From: Pseudonocardia sp. EC080619-01
GTDB lineage: Bacteria; Actinomycetota; Actinomycetes; Mycobacteriales; Pseudonocardiaceae
DNA: 64,000 nt
Direction of reading: 5' to 3'
NCBI RefSeq assembly: GCF_001420995.1
Contig: NZ_CP012184.1
Coordinates: 1,286,501 to 1,350,500 of the forward strand
Shown here: in pieces, positions 25,312 through 34,589 of the stretch
How positions within the stretch are numbered: position 1 is the first letter of the stretch
Layout of the letters: every line of letters begins with the position of its first letter
Notes under the pieces: generated by a model
The model's database searches: none
Seen by the model: only the letters and a program-made list of their open reading frames with translations
What the model was told of the DNA's origin: nothing
Position numbers and translations under genes: made by a program

Positions 25312-27680
25312 CCGAGCACCTCCTGCTCGTGCTTCGGCGAGCCCGAACCGCTGCTCACGACCGCGCCGCCCTTCTTCTTGTCGTAGCGGGTGGCGAGGAC
25401 CAGGCTCGCCGTCCCGGCGGCACAGATCAGCAGGATGGTGATCTCCCCGATGGTGTCCAGTGCCCGGAAGTCGACGAGGATCGCGCTGATGAGGTTGGTG
25501 GCGCCGGCCTCGGGGGCGTTCGCGACGAAGGCGTCGGTGGTCGACGGCGGCTGCAGCCGGGCCCCGGAGAGCACGACCGCAGTCCCGGCCACGAACACCC
25601 CGCCGACGGCGGCGAGCCCGGCCTTGGGGGCGCGGACCCGGCGTTCGGTGTCCGGTTCGTCGAAGTGCGCGGGCAGCCGCCGCAGCACGAACACGAACGC
25701 CACCAGGGTCAGCGTCTCCACCAGGAACTGGGCGAGGGCCAGGTCCGGGCCACCGTCGATGACGAACAGGCCGCCGATCCCGTAGCCGACGGCGCCGACC
25801 AGCAGCACCGCGGTGAACCGCCTGCGTGCCCGGGTGAGCGCGACCGCGGCGATCACGACCATCAGCCCGACCGGGACCTGCATGATCGAGTCGTAGGGGG
25901 CCTGGTGCTCGGGCATGGCACCCGTCATCAGCAGCACCGGGCCCGGGAGCACGATCAGGGTGGCCAGGATGCAGCCCAGGTAGACCGGCAGCGACCCGAT
26001 CTGCAGGCGGCCGGTGAGGCCGATCGCGAACCGCTCCAGGCCGGTCACGACCGCCTCGTAGCCGCGCTGCGCGGACACCCCCGGGATCCGCGCCCGGGAG
26101 GTCAGCGGCGCCCCGTAGCGGTGCAGGAGCAGACCGCCGACGAGGGCGAGCGCGGAGAAGCCCAGCGGGAGACCGAGACCGTGCCACAGGGCGAGCTCGT
26201 ACTGTGTGGCGTAGGCGTCGCCGAGCGGGGGCAGCGACCGGGCGTAGGACCCGGCGACGTCCTGCACCAGCGGCGCGGCGAAGCCGGCGGCCAGGCCGGT
26301 CAGCGCGCACAGCCAGGCCGGGCCGGACAGCCCGAGCGGCACCGGGTCGCCGCCGGTGGGCTGGCTGCCCTTGGTCGAGAACGCGCCCCACAGGAAGCGC
26401 GCGGTGTAGGCGACGGTCAGCAGCGAGCCCGCGAGCAGCCCCACCGCGACGACCCAGCCGCGGGTCCCGCCCTCCAGGACGAACGCCTCGTAGGCGGCCT
26501 CCTTGCCGACGAACCCGAGCAGCGGCGGCAGCCCCGCCATCGACAGCCCCGCCAGCGTCGCGAGCACGGCCAGGCCGCGCCGCCGCCGGCCGAGACCGCA
26601 CAGCTCCCGCAGGTCACGCGTGCCGCACGCCTTGTCGATGGCGCCGACGACCATGAACAGCGGGGCCTTGAACAGGCCGTGCGCCAGCAGCATCGCGATG
26701 CCGGCCAGCGCGGCGACCCGGGACCCGGCACCGAAGAGCACCATCAGGAAGCCGAGCTGGGACACGGTGCCGAAGGCCAGCAGCCGCTTGAGGTCGGTCT
26801 GGCGCAGCGCCCGCCAGCCGCCGAGGAGCATCGTCGCCAGGCCGAGCACGACGACCGGGACCCACCACACCGTGTACACCGAGAACGCCGGCCCGAGCCG
26901 CGCCACCAGCACGACGCCGGCCTTCACCATCGAGGCGGCGTGCAGATAGGCCGAGATCGGCGTCGGCGCCGCCATCGCGTAGGGCAGCCACGGGTGGAAG
27001 GGCAGCTGCGCGGACTTCGTCAGCGCCCCCATGAGGATCAGCACCAGCGAGATCGCCAGCGCGACCGGCTGGTCCGGCGCGAGGGTGCCCGCGGAGGCCG
27101 CTGCGGTGAGCTCGGGGATCGAGTAGGTGCCGGCGATCCCGCCGAGCAGCACGATGCCCAGCAGCATCGCCAGGCCGCCGAACACCGTCACGAGCAACGC
27201 CTGCACGGCGGCCCGCCGGTTCTCCCGGTACTGACCGCCCTGCCCCACGAGCAGGAACGACGTCAGCGACGTCAGCTCCCAGAACACGTAGAGGGTGAGC
27301 AGGTCGTCGGCCAGGACCAGGCCGAGCATCATCCCGGCGAAGGTGACCAGCAGGGCGGCCGAGCGGGCGGCGTCCTTCGAGCGGGGGCCGAAGTACCAGG
27401 CCGCGTAGACCATGATCAGCGCCCCGACGCCGGAGACCAGGACGATCATGGCGAGGGCCAGCGCGTCCATCCGGAGGCTCAGCCGGAGCCCGAGCTCCGG
27501 GGCCCACTCGACGACGTCGGTGACGCCGGCGCCGAGCGCGGCCGGGGCCTGCGCCATCGCCCACACCAGTGTGGCCGCCAGCAGTGCGGCGCCGGCCCCG
27601 AAGGCCAGTCGCCGGTTGTACCGGGCGAGGGCCGGGAGGCACAGCGCCAGGACGAGATGGGCGGCCACGACGGCGAGCAC
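25308..27680 (-). CDS. mrpA: Na+/H+ antiporter subunit A (MrpA/MnhA), NuoL-like
   Basis: A 790-residue largest subunit. The N-terminal 500 residues are NuoL-like (FWELTSLTSFLLVG with the helix 5 Glu, ALTKSAQLPFHPWLPYAM with Lys, SYLHAASMVKAGVVLVAR). The C-terminal part carries the MrpA-specific DUF4040/MbhD-MbhE-like region (DLALAQFLVETLTLVAFVFV; FRALDTIGEITILLICAAG). I chose the GTG at 27680 because AGGAGG sits five bases in front; another GTG at 27686 lies immediately after that site. The upstream 170 bases hold a possible -10 (TAGGAT, complement of 27805-27810). It is the first gene of mrpABCDEFG. Confidence 0.94.
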   Translation of the reverse strand: MLAVVAAHLVLALCLPALARYNRRLAFGAGAALLAATLVWAMAQAPAALGAGVTDVVEWAPELGLRLSLRMDALALAMIVLVSGVGALIMVYAAWYFGPRSKDAARSAALLVTFAGMMLGLVLADDLLTLYVFWELTSLTSFLLVGQGGQYRENRRAAVQALLVTVFGGLAMLLGIVLLGGIAGTYSIPELTAAASAGTLAPDQPVALAISLVLILMGALTKSAQLPFHPWLPYAMAAPTPISAYLHAASMVKAGVVLVARLGPAFSVYTVWWVPVVVLGLATMLLGGWRALRQTDLKRLLAFGTVSQLGFLMVLFGAGSRVAALAGIAMLLAHGLFKAPLFMVVGAIDKACGTRDLRELCGLGRRRRGLAVLATLAGLSMAGLPPLLGFVGKEAAYEAFVLEGGTRGWVVAVGLLAGSLLTVAYTARFLWGAFSTKGSQPTGGDPVPLGLSGPAWLCALTGLAAGFAAPLVQDVAGSYARSLPPLGDAYATQYELALWHGLGLPLGFSALALVGGLLLHRYGAPLTSRARIPGVSAQRGYEAVVTGLERFAIGLTGRLQIGSLPVYLGCILATLIVLPGPVLLMTGAMPEHQAPYDSIMQVPVGLMVVIAAVALTRARRRFTAVLLVGAVGYGIGGLFVIDGGPDLALAQFLVETLTLVAFVFVLRRLPAHFDEPDTERRVRAPKAGLAAVGGVFVAGTAVVLSGARLQPPSTTDAFVANAPEAGATNLISAILVDFRALDTIGEITILLICAAGTASLVLATRYDKKKGGAVVSSGSGSPKHEQEVLG

Positions 27681-27850
27681 CGACACCTCCTGGTTCGCGG
27701 GGTCGTACGGACGGGCGGGTCACTCGCTGCACGATCGACCGGGGAGCGGTGCGGACGTGTCACGAGCCGGTCCCCGGACGGGACACGGCGACGACGCCTC
27801 CGTCATCCTATCGGCGCAACCGGACGATTCGCCCGCCACCGTACCGGGGC

Positions 27851-28336
27851 TCACGTCCGCAGGGGCTTGCCGAAACACCGTGAGCGATGATCGTCCCGAT
27901 ACACGCCGAACCTCCCGATCGGGCGGTATCCGCACGCGCGGTACAAGCTGATGGCCTCCGGCTGCGCGGTCCCGGTCTCCAGGATCATGCGCCGGCGCCC
28001 GGCCGCCTCCGCGGTGCGTTCCAGCTCCGCCAGCAGGGTCCGGGCGTGACCCTTTCCACGGGCGTCCGGGACGACATACATCCGCTTGACCTCCGCGTCG
28101 CCGTCGCGGCGGACCGGGTCGTCCGCCACCGCGTCGACCGCCCGCCAGGCACCGGTGACCACGGCGCGGTCGCCGTCGTAGCCGACCAGGAACAGCCCGC
28201 GCGGGGCGGCGAAGTCCGCCGGTGCGACGGGGGTGGCGTCGCCGTCGCCGTAGACCCGGCGGTAGCACTCCTGCACCTGCCCGTCGAGCGTCACCGCGTC
28301 CGGGTGGTCGAGGGCGGAGACCCGCAGTTCCAGCAC
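27851..28336 (-). CDS. GNAT-family N-acetyltransferase
   Basis: A 161-residue acetyltransferase with the GNAT fold. AEVKRMYVVPDARGKGHARTLL carries the acetyl-CoA pyrophosphate loop (V-x5-RGKG-x-A, matching Q/RxxGxG/A). RMILETGTAQPEAISLYRACGY is motif B, where the amino-acid change per year-type consensus SLYxxxGY is conserved. The substrate is unknown. It follows the P450 gene by seven bases, suggesting one transcript. Confidence 0.9.
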   Translation of the reverse strand: MLELRVSALDHPDAVTLDGQVQECYRRVYGDGDATPVAPADFAAPRGLFLVGYDGDRAVVTGAWRAVDAVADDPVRRDGDAEVKRMYVVPDARGKGHARTLLAELERTAEAAGRRRMILETGTAQPEAISLYRACGYRPIGRFGVYRDDHRSRCFGKPLRT

Positions 28337-28343
28337 CGGGCCA

Positions 28344-29540
28344 TCATCGTTCCCAGGTCACCGGGAGCGCGCGGAGGCCTCCGGTGAGGACGTCCGAGCG
28401 CAGCTGCAGCTCCGCGCGGGGCACCGCCGTGCGCAACGACGGCAGCCGCGCCGGCAGGGCGCGGAACACCTCGGTGAGCTCCACCCGGGCGAGGCTCGCG
28501 CCGATGCAGAAGTACGGGCCGTGGCCGAAGGCGAGGTGCGCGGGGCGACGTCCGGCGTCGAAGGCGCCGGGGTCGTCGAACGTGCGCGGGTCCCGGTTCG
28601 CGGCGGCGGGGGCGAGCAGGACGGCGTCGCCCGCCGGGATGCGGACCCCGGCGATCTCGATGTCGGCGCGCGCGTAGCGGGGGATCCCGCTCGACCCGGG
28701 GGCGGCCAGCCGCAGGATCTCCTCGACGGCGGCGTCGGCGCGGCCGGGGTCCGCGGCCAGCGCCGCCCACTCCCCCGGCTGGTCGAGCAGCAGCACGGTG
28801 CCGACGTCGATCCGGCCGACCGTCGTCTCGTGCCCGGCGAACAGCAGCGCCGCACCGAGCCCCGCGAGCCGGTCGCGCTGATCGTCGTCACCGCCGAGTG
28901 CGGCGAGGTCGGAGAGCACGTCCTCCCCCGGCTCGGCCGCCTTCCGGTCGAGCAGTTCACGCATGTACGCGAACAGCCGCGCCGCGCTCGCCTGCGCGTG
29001 CTCGCGGTCGTCGAGCCGGCTCAGGCCCTCGGACCACGCGCTGAACTCGGCGCGGTCGGCGAAGGGGACGCCGAGCAGCTCGCAGATCACCAGCACCGGC
29101 AGCGGGAACGAGAGGAGCTCGTGCAGGTCGGCGCCGGGTCCGGCCGCCTCCATTGCGTCGAGCCGCTCCGCGACGAGATCGGCGACGTGCTCGCGCAGCC
29201 GGCCCATCCGCCGTGCCGAGAACGCCGGCGCGAGGAGCGTGCGCATCTGCGTGTGGTTCACCCGCTCGGTCTCCGGCGAGTCCCCGGAGGGGCCGCCGAA
29301 GACCATCGAGCCGGAGATCCGCGCCGCCCGCTCCGGCTCCGGATGACTGCGGCCGAGCCGGTCGTCGGCGAACAGCGCGCGGGCCTCCTCGTAGCCGGTG
29401 ACGAGCCAGGCGACGTCGCCGGCCGGGGTGCGGACGGGGGTGATCGGCGCCCGTTCCCGGAGCTCGTCGTAGAGCGGAGGGAGTCGCAGGACGTCGTCGC
29501 GCGGGAACGGGAGGCGGGGCAGGTCCGTGGTGGCGGTCAC
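28344..29540 (-). CDS. Cytochrome P450 (CYP105/107-like)
   Basis: A 398-residue soluble haem monooxygenase. The I-helix oxygen-activation motif is FAGHETTVGRI (about residues 231-240), and the K-helix ExxR is in EEILRLAAPG. The haem loop is FGHGPYFCIGASLARVEL, with the axial Cys near 344. HTQMRTLLAPAFSARRM is the C-helix region that normally reads HxxxRRxVxxAF; here the second Arg is Thr-Leu. I chose the GTG at 29540. No ferredoxin or reductase gene is adjacent, and no biosynthetic genes point to a substrate. Confidence 0.95.
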   Translation of the reverse strand: MTATTDLPRLPFPRDDVLRLPPLYDELRERAPITPVRTPAGDVAWLVTGYEEARALFADDRLGRSHPEPERAARISGSMVFGGPSGDSPETERVNHTQMRTLLAPAFSARRMGRLREHVADLVAERLDAMEAAGPGADLHELLSFPLPVLVICELLGVPFADRAEFSAWSEGLSRLDDREHAQASAARLFAYMRELLDRKAAEPGEDVLSDLAALGGDDDQRDRLAGLGAALLFAGHETTVGRIDVGTVLLLDQPGEWAALAADPGRADAAVEEILRLAAPGSSGIPRYARADIEIAGVRIPAGDAVLLAPAAANRDPRTFDDPGAFDAGRRPAHLAFGHGPYFCIGASLARVELTEVFRALPARLPSLRTAVPRAELQLRSDVLTGGLRALPVTWER

Positions 29541-29601
29541 GCACCCGACGTTACGTCCGGCAACGGCCCCGCACCTGCCCACGCGAACGGATTCCCACGC
29601 G

Positions 29602-29633
29602 GACGCCCCCGGGACCTCGGTCCCGGGGGCGTC
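29602..29633 (-). terminator. 14-bp perfect hairpin terminator after malate synthase
   Basis: GACGCCCCCGGGAC (29602-29615) and GTCCCGGGGGCGTC (29620-29633) pair perfectly around a four-base loop, 22 bases beyond the glcB stop and 62 bases before the P450 start. It isolates glcB from the P450-GNAT pair. Confidence 0.85.
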
Positions 29634-29654
29634 GTCGGTCACGCTGCGAACGGA

Positions 29655-31802
29655 TCAGGCGTTCGCCTTGGCGCGCTGCCGCCACGAGGTCAGCGTGCGC
29701 TCGGTGTAGCCGTTCGGCTCGGTCGCGCCGGTGAACACGAGCTCCAGCGCGGCCTGGAAGGACTCGCTGCCGTCGAGGTCCTTCGCCATCGGCGGGTAGC
29801 CGGGCTCGCCGGCGTTCTGGTCGTCGACGACCGACGCCATCCGGGCGAAGGTGTCCCGGACGGTCACCTCGTCGACGACGCCGTGCGCGAGCCAGTTCGC
29901 GACGAGCTGGGCGGAGATCCGCAACGTCGCGCGGTCCTCCATCAGCCCGGCCCCGGACAGGTCCGGCACGGTGGAGCAACCGATGCCCATCCCGACCCAG
30001 CGGACGACGTAGCCCAGGATCGACTGCGCGTTGGTCTCCAGCTCGTGGGTGACGGTCTCGGCCGGCAGCGACGACGCGCCGGCGAGCGGCAGCTCCAGCA
30101 GCCTGCTCCGGTCGGCCGTGGCGCGCGCCGCGATCTGCGACTGGACCTCGTGGACGTCGACCCGCAGGTAGTGCAGGGCGTGCAGGGTGGCAGCGGTCGG
30201 CGAGGGCACCCAGGCGCAGTTCGCCCCGGCCTTCGGGTGACCGATCTTCTGCTCGATCATCTCCGCCATCGCGGCCGGCTTGGCCCACATGCCCTTGCCG
30301 ATCTGGGCGGAGTGGCTGAACCCGGCGGCGAGCGCGACGTCGACGTTGCGGTCCTCGTAGGTCGTCAGCCAGGTCGTCGACTTCATGTCGCCCTTGGGCA
30401 GCACCGCGCCGGCCCGGAAGCAGGTGTGGATCTCGTCGCCGGTCCGGTCGAGGAAGCCGGTGTTGACGAAGATGACCCGGTTCGCGGCCTCGGCGATGCA
30501 GGCTCCGAGGTTGGTCGAGGTGCGCTTCTCCTCGTCCATGATGCCGATCTTGAGCGTGTTCGCCTGCAGGCCGAGCGCCTCCTCGACGGCGCCGAACAGC
30601 TCGACGGTGAGCGCGACCTCCTCGGGGCCGTGCTGCTTCGGCTTCACGATGTAGACGCTGCCGGCCCGCGAGTTGGTGTGCGGGCCCTTGTGCTGCAGGT
30701 CGTAGAGCCCCGCGACGGCGGAGACCAGCGCGTCCAGGACGCCCTCCGCCACCTCGGTGCCGTCGGCGGTGCGGACGGCGTTCGTGGTCATGTGGTGGCC
30801 GCAGTTGCGGACCAGCATCAGCGAACGGCCCGGCAGGGTGAGGACGGACCCGTCCGGCGCGGTGTACTCGCGGTCCGGGTTCACCCGGCGGACGACGGTC
30901 CTCCCGCCCTTGCTGAACTCGCTGGTCAGGTCACCGGTCAGCAGGCCCAGCCAGGTGCGGTAGGCCAGCGCCTTGTCCTCGCCGTCGACGGTCGAGACCG
31001 AGTCCTCCAGGTCGACGATCGTCGAGACGGCCGACTCCAGCACGACGTCGGCGACGTCGGCGTGGTGCTGGCGCCCGACCTGCGTGGTCGGGTCGAGGGT
31101 GATCTCGAGGTGCAGCCCGTTGCGGGTGAGCAGGACGGCGCCGCGGCCGTCGCCGTCGACCGCGCGGAAGCCGGCGAACTGCGCCGGATCGGCGAGCCCG
31201 ACCGTGCCTCCGGAGGTGTCGGCGACCAGGCCGTCGGTCCCGGCCCGGTAGGCGGTGACGCCGGCGTGGCTCCCCTTCGCCAGCGGGAACAGCTCGTCGA
31301 GCAGCTCGTCGGCGGCCGTGATGACCTGGGCGCCGCGGCGCTCGTCGTAGCCGCGGGCGAGCTCGCCGTCCTGCGGGAGGGCGTCGGTGCCGTAGAGCGC
31401 GTCGAACAGCGAGCCCCAGCGGGCGTTGGCGGCGTTGAGCGCGTAGCGCGGCACCGTCGAGGGGACGACCAGCTGCGGGCCCGCGATCTCGGCGATCTCC
31501 GGGTCGACCCGGTCGACGGAGATCGTCGGCGACGCGTCGGGGAGCAGGTAGCCGAGGTCGGTCAGGAACTTCTCGTAGTCGGCGGTCGAGCCGGCGCCGT
31601 GCTCGGCGTGCCAGGCGTCGATGCGCTCCTGGAGCTCGTCACGGCGGCGCAGCGCGTCGGCGATCCTGGGCGCGAACCGCTCCTGCAGACCCGCCAGGGT
31701 CGCCCAGAAGTCCGCCGCCGTGAGGTCCACGTCGGACAGGAGCTCGTCCTCGACGAACGACTTCAGGTGCTCCTCGACCTGCAGCCCGGCGGTGTCGGCC
31801 AT
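29655..31802 (-). CDS. glcB: Malate synthase G
   Basis: The enzyme condenses glyoxylate with acetyl-CoA to malate. It has 715 residues, the length of isoform G. Typical segments are STIVDLEDSVSTVDGEDK, NCGHHMTTNAV, KIGIMDEEKRTSTNLGACI (active-site Glu region) and FVNTGFLDRTGDEIHT (metal-binding Asp). Near the C-terminus is GIGCSTVPDLSGAGLMEDRATLRIS, with the conserved catalytic Glu-Asp pair. It is divergent from glcDEF with a 180-base shared control region, so it acts on the glyoxylate made by glycolate oxidase. Confidence 0.97.
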   Translation of the reverse strand: MADTAGLQVEEHLKSFVEDELLSDVDLTAADFWATLAGLQERFAPRIADALRRRDELQERIDAWHAEHGAGSTADYEKFLTDLGYLLPDASPTISVDRVDPEIAEIAGPQLVVPSTVPRYALNAANARWGSLFDALYGTDALPQDGELARGYDERRGAQVITAADELLDELFPLAKGSHAGVTAYRAGTDGLVADTSGGTVGLADPAQFAGFRAVDGDGRGAVLLTRNGLHLEITLDPTTQVGRQHHADVADVVLESAVSTIVDLEDSVSTVDGEDKALAYRTWLGLLTGDLTSEFSKGGRTVVRRVNPDREYTAPDGSVLTLPGRSLMLVRNCGHHMTTNAVRTADGTEVAEGVLDALVSAVAGLYDLQHKGPHTNSRAGSVYIVKPKQHGPEEVALTVELFGAVEEALGLQANTLKIGIMDEEKRTSTNLGACIAEAANRVIFVNTGFLDRTGDEIHTCFRAGAVLPKGDMKSTTWLTTYEDRNVDVALAAGFSHSAQIGKGMWAKPAAMAEMIEQKIGHPKAGANCAWVPSPTAATLHALHYLRVDVHEVQSQIAARATADRSRLLELPLAGASSLPAETVTHELETNAQSILGYVVRWVGMGIGCSTVPDLSGAGLMEDRATLRISAQLVANWLAHGVVDEVTVRDTFARMASVVDDQNAGEPGYPPMAKDLDGSESFQAALELVFTGATEPNGYTERTLTSWRQRAKANA

Positions 31803-31833
31803 CTGTGACCACCCTCTCTGCGTACTCGCTTGG

Positions 31834-31854
31834 ACTGGCTACATTCCTACCAGT
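31834..31854. promoter_or_regulatory. Candidate operator between glcB and glcD
   Basis: ACTGG (31834-31838) and CCAGT (31850-31854) form a 21-bp dyad 32 bases upstream of glcB, inside the most AT-rich stretch of the window (about 31840-31880). It is a plausible site for a GntR-type glycolate regulator, but no such regulator is encoded nearby. Confidence 0.3.
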
Positions 31855-31984
31855 GGATTATCTTTTCCGCATCATGAAAGTACTGGGTGCCCGTACGTGA
31901 TCGCCGGACGGGCGTCGTGCCCCGGCACCGACGTACCCTCACGTGAGCCCCGCCACGCCTGTCCTGCAGCAAGGGAGTGCACCG

Positions 31985-33439
31985 ATGCCCCTGGACGCAC
32001 CGGTCCGTGAGGAGTTCGCCGCCCTCCTCGGACCCGCCGACGTGATCGACGACCCGGTCCGCACCCGCGCCTACGAGTGCGACGGGCTGACCGGCAACCG
32101 GGTCGTCCCCGAGCTCGTGCTGCTCCCCCGGACCGCCGAGGACGTGGCCGGGTGCGTCCGGATCTGCGCACGGCACCGGATCCCGTTCGTCGCCCGCGGC
32201 GCCGGGACCGGCCTGTCCGGCGGCGCGCTGCCGGTGGCCGACGGCGTCGTCATCGGGCTGAACCGGCTCGACCGGGTGCTCGAGATCGACGTGGAGAACC
32301 GCCGCGCGGTCCTGGAACCGGGCGTCACGAACCTGGAGATCACCGCCGCGGCCTCGCCGCACGGGCTGTACTACGCGCCGGACCCGTCGTCGCAGCAGGT
32401 CTGCACGATCGGCGGGAACGTCGCGGAGAACTCCGGCGGGGCGCACTGCCTGAAGTACGGCTTCACCACCAACCACGTGCTGTCGATCGAGGTCGTCCTG
32501 CCCGACGGCTCGGTCGTCACCCTCGGCTCGGACTCGATGGAGCAGCAGGGACCGGACCTGCGCGGGGTGTTCCTCGGCTCGGAGGGGACCCTCGGCGTCG
32601 TCACGAAGATCACCGTGCGGCTGCTGCGGACGCCGGAGGTCATGCGCACGCTGCTCGCCGACTTCCCGTCGGTCGCCGCCGGTGGGCAGGTCGTCTCGGA
32701 CATCGTGGCGGCCGGGATCGTGCCCGCCGCCGTCGAGATGATGGACGCGCTCGCGATCGAGGCCGCGGAGGGCGCCACCGGCGCCGGCTACTCGCTGGAC
32801 ACCCCGGCGGCGCTGGTCGTCGAGCTCGACGGGACCGTCGAGGAGTGCGACGAGCAGTTCGCCCTGGTCAAGGACATCTGCGACCGGCACGGCTGCACCC
32901 GGCTGCACGTCGCGGGCTCGCCGGAGGAGCGCGCGAACATCTGGCGGGGGCGCAAGGCCGCCTTCGCCGCCGTCGGCCGGATCTCGCCCGACTACATCGT
33001 CCAGGACGGCGTCGTCCCCCGGACCCGGCTCGCCGAGGTCCTGGAGCGGATCTCCGGCATGGGCGACGAGGCCGGGCTGCGGGTCGCGAACGTCTTCCAC
33101 GCCGGTGACGGCAACCTGCACCCACTGGTCCTGTTCTCCGCCGCCGACGGCGAGACCGAGCGGGCCGAGCACCTCTCCGCCGGGATCGCCGAGCTCTGCG
33201 TGGAGATGGGCGGGTCGCTGTCCGGCGAGCACGGCATCGGCACCGACAAGGCCTGCTCGATGCCGAAGATGTTCGGCGAGGACGACCTGGCGGTCATGAA
33301 CCGCATCCGGGCCGGGTTCGACCCGGACCACATCTGCAACCCGGGCAAGCTGCTGCCGACCCCGCGGCTGTGCGGCGAGAAGCCCGGGAGGTACCGGCCG
33401 CATCCCCTGGAAGAAGCCGGGCTGATCGATCGACTCTGA
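31985..33439 (+). CDS. glcD: Glycolate oxidase FAD-linked subunit GlcD
   Basis: A 484-residue FAD-binding (PCMH-type) dehydrogenase subunit that oxidises glycolate (or D-lactate) to glyoxylate (pyruvate). FVARGAGTGLSGGALP and DPSSQQVCTIGGNVAENSGGAHCLKYG are the FAD pyrophosphate loops. The C-terminal domain carries ANVFHAGDGNLHPLVLF and SGEHGIGTDK, with the conserved metal/flavin His residues. The ATG at 31985 has AGGGAG upstream. It is followed by glcE (15-base gap) and glcF (7-base gap) in one operon. Confidence 0.95.
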   Translation: MPLDAPVREEFAALLGPADVIDDPVRTRAYECDGLTGNRVVPELVLLPRTAEDVAGCVRICARHRIPFVARGAGTGLSGGALPVADGVVIGLNRLDRVLEIDVENRRAVLEPGVTNLEITAAASPHGLYYAPDPSSQQVCTIGGNVAENSGGAHCLKYGFTTNHVLSIEVVLPDGSVVTLGSDSMEQQGPDLRGVFLGSEGTLGVVTKITVRLLRTPEVMRTLLADFPSVAAGGQVVSDIVAAGIVPAAVEMMDALAIEAAEGATGAGYSLDTPAALVVELDGTVEECDEQFALVKDICDRHGCTRLHVAGSPEERANIWRGRKAAFAAVGRISPDYIVQDGVVPRTRLAEVLERISGMGDEAGLRVANVFHAGDGNLHPLVLFSAADGETERAEHLSAGIAELCVEMGGSLSGEHGIGTDKACSMPKMFGEDDLAVMNRIRAGFDPDHICNPGKLLPTPRLCGEKPGRYRPHPLEEAGLIDRL

Positions 33440-33454
33440 GAGGGTTCGAAGGGC

Positions 33455-34582
33455 ATGACTCGCGCTGCTCCCACCACGCTGCGCCCGACGACGCCGAAGG
33501 AGGTCCGCGACGCCGTCCTGGACACCCCCGGCCGGCTCGCGATCTCCGGCGCAGGCACCGCCCGGCACTGGGCCGGGCGCCCCGCCGAGGTCGACGCCAC
33601 GCTCGACCTGTCCGCACTGACGGGTGTGATCACCCACAACCCGGGCGACATGACGGTGTCGGTGCACGCCGGCACCCCCGTCCGTGACCTGCAGGCCGAG
33701 CTGGCCGGCCACGGGCAGCGGCTCGCGCTCGATGCCGGCCGGATCGGCCGCGGCGCGACCGTCGGCGGCCTGCTCGCCACGGCCGACGCCGGCCCGTCCT
33801 CCCTGGTCTACGGCGCCATGCGGGACCTGGTGATCGGTACGACGTCGGTACTGGCCGACGGCACGATGGTCCGCAGCGGCGGTCACGTGATCAAGAACGT
33901 GGCCGGCTACGACATGGCCAAGCTGCTGCACGGCTCCTACGGCACGTTCGGCCCGCTGGTGGAGGTCGTGCTGCGGCTGCACCCGGTGCCGAAGGCGACC
34001 GCCTGCGTGGCCGTCGACGGGCCGGTGGCCGACGCCGCGCGGCACACCGCCGCCGTCGTCTCCAGCCCGCTGGAGCCCATCGCCGTCGAGTGGGTCTCCG
34101 GTGATCCCGGACGGCTCCTGATCCGGCTCGAGGGCGGGGTCGACACCCTCCCCGGCCGGGTCGGACGGCTGGTGGACCTGCTCGGCGACGACGCCCGCGA
34201 GATCGGCGACGACGCCTGGTCCGGGCACGCCGCACTCACCGCCGGGCAGCCGTCGACGGACGCACCGGAGGGCGCGGTCGTGCGGATCGGGTGCGCCCCG
34301 GCCCGGCTCGCGTCCCTGGTGGCGGAGCTGCCCGCGACCGGCGTGACGGCGGGGCTCGCCACCGGCGTCGCGACCGTCACGGTGCCCGGCGCCGCGGTCG
34401 CCGAGGTGCACGACGCCGTCGCCGCGGTCGGCGGCACGAGCGTGCTGCGCGACCGGCCCGACGCGCTCGACGCCCCCGCGTGGGGCCCCGCCCCGTCCGC
34501 GCTCGCGCTCCTGAAGGCGATCAAGACCCAGCTCGACCCCGGAGCCCGGTTCGCACCCGGCCGCTTCGACCCCTGGATGTGA
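33455..34582 (+). CDS. glcE: Glycolate oxidase subunit GlcE (FAD-binding)
   Basis: A 375-residue smaller FAD-binding partner of GlcD. The PCMH-type domain shows VSVHAGTPVRDLQAELAGHGQRLALD, then GATVGGLLATADAGP and RSGGHVIKNVAGYDMAKLLHGSYGTFG, the GlcE hallmark. It ends LDPGARFAPGRFDPW, as in other GlcE proteins. It is the middle gene of glcDEF. Confidence 0.95.
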   Translation: MTRAAPTTLRPTTPKEVRDAVLDTPGRLAISGAGTARHWAGRPAEVDATLDLSALTGVITHNPGDMTVSVHAGTPVRDLQAELAGHGQRLALDAGRIGRGATVGGLLATADAGPSSLVYGAMRDLVIGTTSVLADGTMVRSGGHVIKNVAGYDMAKLLHGSYGTFGPLVEVVLRLHPVPKATACVAVDGPVADAARHTAAVVSSPLEPIAVEWVSGDPGRLLIRLEGGVDTLPGRVGRLVDLLGDDAREIGDDAWSGHAALTAGQPSTDAPEGAVVRIGCAPARLASLVAELPATGVTAGLATGVATVTVPGAAVAEVHDAVAAVGGTSVLRDRPDALDAPAWGPAPSALALLKAIKTQLDPGARFAPGRFDPWM

Positions 34583-34589
34583 GGACCCC

